Part shown: positions 57,458 to 64,000 of the stretch, piece after piece | Layout of the letters: the number at the start of each line of letters is the position of its first letter | Numbering within the stretch: position 1 is the first letter of the stretch | NCBI RefSeq assembly: GCF_000430025.1 | Contig: NZ_AUCZ01000004.1 | Span: forward strand, 248,001-312,000 | Direction: 5' to 3' | Source of the DNA: Flavobacterium suncheonense GH29-5 = DSM 17707 | Lineage (GTDB): Bacteria; Bacteroidota; Bacteroidia; Flavobacteriales; Flavobacteriaceae | Length of the DNA: 64,000 bases | Notes under the pieces: model-generated | What the model saw: only the letters and a program-made list of their open reading frames with translations | Databases searched by the model: none | What the model was told of the DNA's origin: nothing | Program-made: the position numbers and the translations under genes

Positions 57458-59383
57458 ATGAATAAATTTTTTCGTACGGAAGAATATAAAGCGCTGCTTT
57501 ATAGACTCTTTTTAGTTTATTTTTTCTACTTTCTGGCAAGATTGCTGTTTTTCGCCTATAACTATAAGCTCTTAAAAGTTGATTCCGTAACCGATTTTTT
57601 ATGGTTGCAATACCACGGGATGGCTTTTGATACCACTGCAATTTTGTATGCGAACGGACTTTTTATTTTACTTTCCATACTGCCTTTCTGGCATAATTCC
57701 AAGCGGGGTTACCAGCGTTTTTTGTTTTACGTGTACTTCATTTGCAACTTATTAGCGTATGCAACGAATTTCATAGACTTCATTTATTATAAGTATATCT
57801 ATTCGAGAACAACGATAGCCGTATTTGATGTTTTGGAGCACGAGACCAATAAAGGAAACATGTTTTTCCGTTTTATGATAAGTTACTGGCATGTGTACCT
57901 GCTTTTCTTTGCCTTGTCCGCTCTGTGGATTTATCTCTACAAGAAAGTAAGGGTGGAATACAAACAACCTGAAAAGCATTTAGCCTATTTTTCAACTTCC
58001 TTATTAGGCGTAATTGTCATTGCGACTATGGCAGTTGGCGGAATTCGCGGTGATTTTAAGAAAAGTACCCGCCCGTTAAACATGATTGACGCCAATCGCC
58101 ATGTAAAAAAAGCACAGCATGCAGACATCGTACTGAATACACCGTTTTCCATCATCCGAACCATCGGGAAAACCAGTTTTAAGAAAGTGAATCTGGTTGA
58201 TAAAAGTGTTGTGGAAGCTAATTTTCATCCGATTAAACAATACAATAACAATCCGCAGACCAAGCCAAACATTGTGCTTTTTATTACGGAAAGTTACGGT
58301 CGTGAATATTGGGGTGCGTTCAACAAAGGGACAGCAATTAAAGATTTCGTAAGTTATACTCCGTTTTTGGATTCTTTGGCCAATGAAAGTCTGATTTATT
58401 CAAACGCTTTTGCCAACGGAAGTAAGTCAATTCACGGAATGTCGTCTGTTTTGGCGGGAATTCCGTCGTTTAAAGACGCTTTTACGTCTTCGCCGTATCC
58501 GAAACAAAAAATACAGTCTTTGGTTTCGACGCTTAAAGAAATGGGATATGATACGTCCTTTTTTCATGGCGCACCAAACGGTTCAATGGGATTCTTGGGA
58601 TTTTCAAATATTTTAGGATTTGACCATTATTACGGCAAAACCGAATACAATAACGACGCAGACCACGACGGTTCCTGGGGAATCTGGGACGAGCCGTTTA
58701 TGCAGTTCATGAAACAAACGCTGGATAAAAAGCAAAAGCCTTTTTTCGGGACAATTTTCACGGTTTCTTCTCACGAACCTTATGTGGTTCCGAAACAATA
58801 CGAAGGGAAGTTTCCAAAGGGAACCAATGCCATGCATCAATGTGTAGGCTACACGGATTACGCGTTTAGGAAATTTTTCGAAGCCGCCAAAAAAGAGCCG
58901 TGGTTTAAAAATACCATTTTCATTATTACGGCCGATCACAGTAACTTAACGGCTTATGATGAATACAATAAAATCATCAATCGTCAGGCGGTACCGATTC
59001 TGTTTTACAAACCCGATGGCAGTTTGAAAGGAGAAGTTAAAGATTTAGCCCAGCAAATCGACATCTATCCGACTGTTTTGGATATGATTGGTTACAATAA
59101 GCCTTTCCGAAGCTGGGGAAGAAGTTTGGTAGGAGATAAAAAAACACTGCCTTATGTGGTAAATTTTAACGCAAATCAGTATCAGTTTCAGCGAGGCAGC
59201 TATATTTGTACTTTCGACGGAAAAAACATTACCGGATTTTATGATAGTAATGATAAAGGGCTGGAGCATAACCTAATCGGAAAGAAAAACAAGGAAATGA
59301 TTGAAACGGGTGAGGCTTGTAAAGCTTTTATTCAGGATTATTTCGAACGGATTATAGATCAGAAACTGTATTATTCAAAATAA
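57458..59383 (+). CDS. LTA synthase-family membrane sulfatase-fold enzyme
   Basis: 641 residues. Five membrane helices (about 10-185) and a periplasmic alkaline-phosphatase-superfamily domain with first metal Glu in IVLFITESYGREYWG (about 278), nucleophile region FANGSKSIHGMSSVLAGIP (Ser/Thr about 322-324), HEPYV, and metal pair ADHSN (about 493). LtaS-like proteins transfer phosphoglycerol or phosphoethanolamine to lipids or sugars; Gram-negative members often modify lipid A or capsule. The transferred group is unknown. A TATTTTTG -7 box lies at 57416-57423. One base separates it from the phosphatase gene. Confidence 0.87.
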   Translation: MNKFFRTEEYKALLYRLFLVYFFYFLARLLFFAYNYKLLKVDSVTDFLWLQYHGMAFDTTAILYANGLFILLSILPFWHNSKRGYQRFLFYVYFICNLLAYATNFIDFIYYKYIYSRTTIAVFDVLEHETNKGNMFFRFMISYWHVYLLFFALSALWIYLYKKVRVEYKQPEKHLAYFSTSLLGVIVIATMAVGGIRGDFKKSTRPLNMIDANRHVKKAQHADIVLNTPFSIIRTIGKTSFKKVNLVDKSVVEANFHPIKQYNNNPQTKPNIVLFITESYGREYWGAFNKGTAIKDFVSYTPFLDSLANESLIYSNAFANGSKSIHGMSSVLAGIPSFKDAFTSSPYPKQKIQSLVSTLKEMGYDTSFFHGAPNGSMGFLGFSNILGFDHYYGKTEYNNDADHDGSWGIWDEPFMQFMKQTLDKKQKPFFGTIFTVSSHEPYVVPKQYEGKFPKGTNAMHQCVGYTDYAFRKFFEAAKKEPWFKNTIFIITADHSNLTAYDEYNKIINRQAVPILFYKPDGSLKGEVKDLAQQIDIYPTVLDMIGYNKPFRSWGRSLVGDKKTLPYVVNFNANQYQFQRGSYICTFDGKNITGFYDSNDKGLEHNLIGKKNKEMIETGEACKAFIQDYFERIIDQKLYYSK

Positions 59384-59384
59384 T

Positions 59385-59957
59385 ATGAAAAAGAAAATTT
59401 TACTATTGGCTTTAGTTGTGGGTGCTGCATTTGGAGCCAAATATGTGTATGATATGCACATCAATCACAATTTTGAAACCATTACTGAAGGGAAAGTATA
59501 TAAAAGTGGAGTCATTCCGCCGGATGAAATCGAAGAATACGTAAAGAAATACAATATTAAAAGTATAGTCGATTTGCGTTTCCCCGGAACAGGAGATTTA
59601 GTGAACAATCCTGAAATTCCTGCCGAGTTAACCGCCGAAAAAGAAGCCATTGCCAAAATTCCGGGGGTTAATTATTTTAATAACGGTTCCGATCAGGTAC
59701 CAAAACAGGAAAATCTTGATTCGTTCTTTAAAATCATGGACAATCCCGACAATTATCCGGTTTTGATTCACTGTTATCACGGCGTTGGGAGAGCGGAAAT
59801 GTATTCAGCATTATACCGGATTGAGTATGAAAACATGGACAGAGATGAAGCCCGAACCAGTACCCGTTTCCTAACCAAATGGAGTTCGTTTGATTTAGGA
59901 AAACCAAAAGGCGATTATCTTCATAATTATAAACCGAGAAAAGATTCTATTAAATAA
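59385..59957 (+). CDS. Dual-specificity/tyrosine phosphatase family protein, membrane-anchored
   Basis: 190 residues. An N-terminal helix (about 4-20, KKILLLALVVGAAFGAKYVYD) may be a signal anchor, placing the domain in the periplasm. The catalytic loop is HCYHGVGRAEM: Cys130-X5-Arg136. Other family traits are YKSGVIPPDEIEEYVKKYNIKSIVDLRFPGTG, the start of DSP-type phosphatases. Paired with the LtaS-like gene (1-base gap), it might hydrolyse a phosphate made or handled by that enzyme, such as a phospholipid or phosphoglycan product; inference. Confidence 0.85.
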   Translation: MKKKILLLALVVGAAFGAKYVYDMHINHNFETITEGKVYKSGVIPPDEIEEYVKKYNIKSIVDLRFPGTGDLVNNPEIPAELTAEKEAIAKIPGVNYFNNGSDQVPKQENLDSFFKIMDNPDNYPVLIHCYHGVGRAEMYSALYRIEYENMDRDEARTSTRFLTKWSSFDLGKPKGDYLHNYKPRKDSIK

Positions 59958-59965
59958 ATCAAATA

Positions 59966-59997
59966 AAAAAGCACTCCGTTTAGAGTGCTTTTTTTAT
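59966..59997. terminator. Bidirectional terminator, phosphatase / purL
   Basis: Twelve-base stem AAAAAAGCACTC / GAGTGCTTTTTT with a 6-base loop between convergent genes. Confidence 0.85.
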
Positions 59998-60009
59998 GGT
60001 GTTAAGTCA

Positions 60010-63000
60010 TTATTTATTCCTCGCTTCAATCCATTTGCGGGCATTCACAAATGCTTCGTGCCAAGGCGTTACTTCGTCTTTGTGACCGTTATCCGGGTAA
60101 TGCGCCCAATTCCAAGGGAAAGTTGAACGTTCGATATGCGGCATCGTAACTAAGTGACGACCGGTTTTGTCACACATCATAGCTGTATTGAAGGCAGAGC
60201 CGTTCGGATTGGCCGGATAACTTTCGTAGCCGTATTTCCCAACAATATTGTATTGGTCTTCGGCATACGGTAAGTTGAATTTACCTTCCCCATGCGAAAT
60301 CCAAACTCCTAGAGTTGCCCCTTCCAAAGAAGAAAGCATCACCGAGTTGTTTTTCTGAATGGTAACCGATGTAAAACCGCTTTCGTGTTTATGCGAATTG
60401 TTGTGCAGCATTTTTCCGTGAACTTCATGCTCTGGATTGATCAGTTCCAATTCCATAAACAACTGGCAACCGTTACAGATTCCTACCGATAACGTATCTT
60501 CACGTTTGAAGAAATTCTCCAAGGCAGTTTTTGCCTTTTCGTTGTACAAGAACGCTCCGGCCCAACCTTTAGCCGAACCTAAAACGTCTGAATTCGAGAA
60601 ACCGCCAACTGCGCCGATGAACTGAATATCTTCCAATGTTTCACGACCGGAAATCAAATCCGTCATGTGAACGTCTTTTACATCAAATCCTGCTAAGTAC
60701 ATAGCATTTGCCATTTCGCGCTCGGAATTACTTCCTTTTTCACGGATGATGGCCGCTTTCGGTCTTGGTTTGGAATTGTCGATAACCGGTGCTTTTCCGT
60801 CAAAATGGGAAGGGAAAGTATAGGTTAAAGGTTGGTTTTTATAGTTGTCGTAACGTTCTTTTGCCGTTCCGTTTTTCGATTGTTTGGAATCTAAAAGGAA
60901 AGATGTTTTGAACCAGGTATCTCTTAATTTAGAAACACTTAACGTGAACGCATCGTCATTATTGATGAACGTTACCACATCGCCTTCCACTACAGAGCCG
61001 ATGTTGAAAATTTCGATATTGTTTTGGGCAAAAACCGCTTTCACTTCAGCATCCGCCTGGAAAACTACTCCAATGTTTTCGTTGAATAAAGCTTTTACGG
61101 TGTCTTTTTCGCCTAAGGAAGTCAAATCAAACGAAGCGCCTAAATTCACATCTGCAAAACACATTTCTAATAAAGTAGTAATCAAACCACCACTTCCGAT
61201 GTCGTGCCCGGCTTTAATTTTACGTTCTTTAATCAAATCCTGTAAAATGTTGAACGCTTTTTTGAAATACTCCGCATTTTTTATCGTTGGCACTTCCGAA
61301 CCGATTTTGTTTAAAATCTGAGCAAAGGAAGAACCGCCCAATTTGAAGTTATCCTGCGATAAATTGATATAGTAGATGTTTCCGCCGTTTCGTTTCAAAA
61401 CAGGTTCCACCACCTTAGTAATGTTGGAACAGTTTCCGGCTGCTGAAATAATAACCGTTCCCGGTGCGATTACTTCGTCATTCGGATATTTCTGTTTCAT
61501 GGAAAGCGAATCCTTTCCGGTTGGGATATTGATGCCCAATTCGATAGCAAAATCCGAACAGCCTTTTACGGCTTCGTATAATCTTGCGTCTTCGCCTTCA
61601 TTTTTACAGGCCCACATCCAGTTAGCGGATAAAGAAACCGATTTCAAACCGTCTTTTAACGGTGCCCAAACGATGTTGGATAATGCTTCTCCGATTGAAT
61701 TTCTGGAACCTGCCACCGGATCCACCAAAGCCGAAACAGGCGAGTGGCCGATAGTTGTGGCAATTCCTTCTTTTCCTTTGAAATCCAGCGCCATAACCCC
61801 AACGTTGTTCAAGGGTAATTGTAAGGGGCCGGCACATTGTTGTTTGGCTACGCGTCCGCCCACACAACGGTCTACTTTGTTGGTTAACCAGTCTTTACAC
61901 GCAACCGCTTCTAATTGAAGTACTTGGTTTAAATAGGTTGGAATATTTTCTGTTGAATAGTTTAAATCTGCATAATTTACCGCAACCGTTTTGTCGGTCA
62001 TGATGGTTTTTGGCGAACTTCCGAAGAAATCTTCCAAAGCGTAATCCATTGGTTTTGCACCAGTTGTTTTCGATTCAAACGTAAAACGGTGATCCGCAGT
62101 TACATCACCAACTTGGTACATTGGCGAACGCTCACGGTCTGCAATTTTCTGTAAAATATCGATGTCTTTTTCACCGATTACCAATCCCATTCGTTCCTGA
62201 GATTCGTTTCCGATGATTTCTTTAGCGGAAAGTGTAGGGTCGCCCACCGGTAATTTATCCAAATCGATTAGACCTCCTGTATCTTCCACTAATTCCGAAA
62301 GACAGTTCAAGTGACCACCAGCCCCGTGATCGTGAATCGAAACGATCGGGTTGTTATCGCTTTCCACCAAACCGCGAATGGCATTGGCAGCACGTTTTTG
62401 CATTTCCGGATTCGAACGCTGAATGGCATTCAATTCGATTCCTGAACCGAAAGCTCCTGTGTCTGCAGAAGAAACCGCAGCACCACCCATTCCGATTCTG
62501 TAATTTTCACCACCTAAGATTACGATTTTATCGCCTTCCTGTGGTTTCTTTTTAATGGCCTGATCTAATTTTCCGTATCCGATTCCACCCGCTTGCATGA
62601 TTACTTTGTCGTAACCGATTTTGCGGTTGTTCTCTTCATGCTCGAAAGTTAGAATTGAACCTGTAATAAGCGGTTGACCGAATTTGTTACCGAAATCCGA
62701 AGCTCCGTTGGACGCTTTGATTAAAATGTCCATTGGCGTTTGGTACAACCACGGTCTTTCGTTCATGGCTTCTTCCCAAGTTCTGTTTTCTTCTAATCTT
62801 GAGTAAGAAGTCATGTAAACTGCAGTTCCAGCTAATGGTAATGAACCTTGTCCACCGGCTAAACGGTCACGAATTTCTCCTCCTGAACCGGTTGCAGCAC
62901 CACTAAAAGGTTCCACCGTAGTAGGGAAGTTGTGTGTTTCTGCTTTTAACGAAAGAACTGAATCGAATTCTTTTTCTTCGTAAAAATCCGGTTTGTCCGC

Positions 63001-63678
63001 ACTTTTTGGTGCAAATTGCGTCACTTTTGGTCCTTTGATGAAAGCAACGTTGTCTTTATAAGCCGAAACAATATCGTTAGGATTTGTCTCGGATGTTTTC
63101 TTGATTAATTTGAATAACGAAGTCGGTTTTTCTTCACCATCCACAACAAAAGTTCCGTTGAAAATTTTGTGACGGCAGTGTTCCGAATTCGCTTGTGAGA
63201 AAGCAAAAACTTCAGAATCGGTTAATTTTCTTCCGATTTTAACAGCCAGATTATTTAAATAATCTACTTCTTCGTCACTTAAAGCTAAACCTTCCTGTTT
63301 GTTATAGGCAGCGATATTTTCAATTTCCAGAATGGGTTCCGGTTTGATGTTAATGGTGAAAATGTCCTGATTTAATTCGGCGTATTTCTGGGAAATCATC
63401 GGGTCGAAAGCCGTGAAATCGGCAGTGGATTTTTCAAATTCCTCAATTCGGATGATTCCGGAAATTCCCATATTCTGAGTAATTTCAACGGCATTGGTAC
63501 TCCAAGGGGTAACCATGGCGGCACGGGGACCAACAAAAAAATCCGACAGTGCGGATTTCTCTATTTTATGGGCGTTGCCAAAAAGCCAGTTTAATTTGTT
63601 GATGTCTTCAGTCGATAATTCGTTTTGCGATTGAACTGCAAAAACAGTGTTCGTTTGGTTTCCGAAGAAATGAATCAT
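60010..63678 (-). CDS. purL: Phosphoribosylformylglycinamidine synthase (large single-chain)
   Basis: De novo purine step 4: FGAR + glutamine + ATP to FGAM. 1222 residues, the single-chain form of proteobacteria and some Bacteroidota, from MIHFFGNQTNTVFAV. N-terminal PurS-like part; two AIRS-related halves with the ATP and substrate segments (SAETHNFPTTVEPFSGAATGSGGEIRD as GxxTGxGGxxRD, SIHDHGAGG, IPTGKDSLSMKQ); and the C-terminal glutamine amidotransferase with nucleophile Cys in SVGICNGCQLFMEL, and SHGEGKFNLP. The frame continues 11 codons upstream; the ATG at 63678 follows a consensus promoter and leader of about 70 nt. Confidence 0.97.
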   Translation of the reverse strand: MIHFFGNQTNTVFAVQSQNELSTEDINKLNWLFGNAHKIEKSALSDFFVGPRAAMVTPWSTNAVEITQNMGISGIIRIEEFEKSTADFTAFDPMISQKYAELNQDIFTINIKPEPILEIENIAAYNKQEGLALSDEEVDYLNNLAVKIGRKLTDSEVFAFSQANSEHCRHKIFNGTFVVDGEEKPTSLFKLIKKTSETNPNDIVSAYKDNVAFIKGPKVTQFAPKSADKPDFYEEKEFDSVLSLKAETHNFPTTVEPFSGAATGSGGEIRDRLAGGQGSLPLAGTAVYMTSYSRLEENRTWEEAMNERPWLYQTPMDILIKASNGASDFGNKFGQPLITGSILTFEHEENNRKIGYDKVIMQAGGIGYGKLDQAIKKKPQEGDKIVILGGENYRIGMGGAAVSSADTGAFGSGIELNAIQRSNPEMQKRAANAIRGLVESDNNPIVSIHDHGAGGHLNCLSELVEDTGGLIDLDKLPVGDPTLSAKEIIGNESQERMGLVIGEKDIDILQKIADRERSPMYQVGDVTADHRFTFESKTTGAKPMDYALEDFFGSSPKTIMTDKTVAVNYADLNYSTENIPTYLNQVLQLEAVACKDWLTNKVDRCVGGRVAKQQCAGPLQLPLNNVGVMALDFKGKEGIATTIGHSPVSALVDPVAGSRNSIGEALSNIVWAPLKDGLKSVSLSANWMWACKNEGEDARLYEAVKGCSDFAIELGINIPTGKDSLSMKQKYPNDEVIAPGTVIISAAGNCSNITKVVEPVLKRNGGNIYYINLSQDNFKLGGSSFAQILNKIGSEVPTIKNAEYFKKAFNILQDLIKERKIKAGHDIGSGGLITTLLEMCFADVNLGASFDLTSLGEKDTVKALFNENIGVVFQADAEVKAVFAQNNIEIFNIGSVVEGDVVTFINNDDAFTLSVSKLRDTWFKTSFLLDSKQSKNGTAKERYDNYKNQPLTYTFPSHFDGKAPVIDNSKPRPKAAIIREKGSNSEREMANAMYLAGFDVKDVHMTDLISGRETLEDIQFIGAVGGFSNSDVLGSAKGWAGAFLYNEKAKTALENFFKREDTLSVGICNGCQLFMELELINPEHEVHGKMLHNNSHKHESGFTSVTIQKNNSVMLSSLEGATLGVWISHGEGKFNLPYAEDQYNIVGKYGYESYPANPNGSAFNTAMMCDKTGRHLVTMPHIERSTFPWNWAHYPDNGHKDEVTPWHEAFVNARKWIEARNK

Positions 63679-63754
63679 TGTTGTGGTTGTTTTTATTCCG
63701 CTGCGCTCCAAACAATTCGGCGTGCCTCGGGTGTGTGTTGTTGTTTTGAAAGTG

Positions 63755-63785
63755 CAAATTTATTCTAAAAAAGTCAGTTAACAAA
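63755..63785 (-). promoter_or_regulatory. Consensus promoter of purL
   Basis: Minus strand: TTTG (63782-63785), exactly 19 bp, TAAATTTG (63755-63762), a full match to the Bacteroidota promoter TTTG-N19-TAnnTTTG. Start expected near 63748. Confidence 0.8.
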
Positions 63786-63797
63786 GTGTATAATCAT

Positions 63798-63829
63798 AAA
63801 AAAAGCACAAGATTTAACCTGTGCTTTTT
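63798..63829 (-). terminator. Terminator of the DUF1579 gene
   Basis: Perfect 10-bp stem AAAAAGCACA / TGTGCTTTTT with a 10-base loop; T run on the minus strand, 19 bases past the stop. Confidence 0.8.
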
Positions 63830-63848
63830 GTAGGATTTGTTCAGAAAA

Positions 63849-64000
63849 TTATTTCTTTCTGGTTGAGATAATTTCCATGTTTTTGAATTCTTTTCCGTCG
63901 TATCCGGTATCGAACATTTCCATTTTGCGGGTGTTGTCGTCAACAACGGTAACCACTTCTCTCATTTTTTTTGTCTTTTTGGTAACCGGGTCAACACAAT
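63849..64000 (-). CDS. DUF1579 family protein (N-terminus outside window)
   Basis: The minus strand is open from the right edge to TAA at 63849-63851; the last 49 residues read CVDPVTKKTKKMREVV, then TVVDDNTRKMEMFDTGYDGK and a tail EFKNMEIISTRKK. The pattern of a methionine-rich strand, Asp-Asn turn and final basic strand is that of DUF1579, a lipocalin-like beta barrel of unknown function. Only the C-terminal part is seen; a signal peptide cannot be checked. A terminator follows. Confidence 0.7.
   Translation of the reverse strand, partial: CVDPVTKKTKKMREVVTVVDDNTRKMEMFDTGYDGKEFKNMEIISTRKK

Noticed and set aside
63679-63711. Upstream start for purL giving 11 extra residues
   Set aside because: The extension MERSGIKTTTT has no family support and the ATG at 63678 begins the usual purL N-terminus.

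Overview
The window reads as chromosomal DNA of a member of the Flavobacteriaceae (Bacteroidota), close to Flavobacterium. Support: Bacteroidota-type promoters (TTTG, about 19 bp, TAnnTTTG) upstream of several genes with no purine-rich Shine-Dalgarno sites; a type IX secretion sorting domain on an exported amidase; a YtxJ-type bacillithiol-linked protein; DUF4920, LETM1-like and other small protein families that I know mainly from flavobacteria; and typical gene pairs such as oxyR/dps, flotillin/NfeD and BlaI/M56 peptidase. I see no phage, integrase, insertion sequence, CRISPR array or rRNA operon. The one tRNA is tRNA-Arg(ACG). Genes are densely packed and mostly housekeeping, with simple hairpin terminators between convergent genes.

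Layout. 0-8 kb: end of an efflux adaptor gene, pcm and smpB convergent, a histidine phosphatase and an acetyltransferase, two unknown genes, an MFS transporter, and a flotillin/NfeD membrane pair. 8-12.5 kb: clpB divergent from a ytxJ-Crp/Fnr-DinB group, with three similar GACA-N3-TGnn motifs between them. 12.5-22 kb: a secreted amidase with two FN3 repeats, a beta-propeller protein and a lipoprotein; fumarylacetoacetase divergent from glyA; a calcium-type P-ATPase. 22-29 kb: a three-gene adaptor/permease/ATPase export cassette, a pentapeptide-repeat protein, and a CHASE-PAS histidine kinase translationally coupled to a single-domain response regulator; then tRNA-Arg. 29-33.5 kb: apt, a 46-codon small gene, and a blaI-M56 peptidase operon whose promoter carries two operator-like dyads and whose leader contains a structured element. 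33.5-41 kb: TatD, TcdA, SRPBCC, MazG-like, IlvE, two lipoproteins (one with a heme c motif) and MnmD. 41-49.5 kb: two tandem paralogous small genes, oxyR/dps, a SulP transporter with beta-carbonic anhydrase, a LETM1-like protein, YdeI-like protein and a Cu/Zn superoxide dismutase. 49.5-57.3 kb: a beta-oxidation operon (marR, hydroxyacyl-CoA dehydrogenase/enoyl-CoA hydratase, thiolase, acyl-CoA dehydrogenase) next to an acyl-CoA ligase. 57.4-64 kb: an LTA-synthase-like enzyme with a Cys-X5-Arg phosphatase, purL, and the end of a DUF1579 gene.

How genes work together. Fatty acid breakdown is complete here from activation to thiolysis, and a perfect 12-bp palindrome overlaps the marR promoter. 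Oxidative stress is covered by OxyR (Cys199/Cys208 retained), Dps, SodC and a bacillithiol-type protein. SulP plus carbonic anhydrase suggests bicarbonate uptake. The least explained item is a structured intergenic element present twice (around 7949-8048 on + and 32084-32168 on -). One copy sits between the predicted blaI start site and the blaI start codon, so it should be transcribed as the leader of the blaI-M56 operon.
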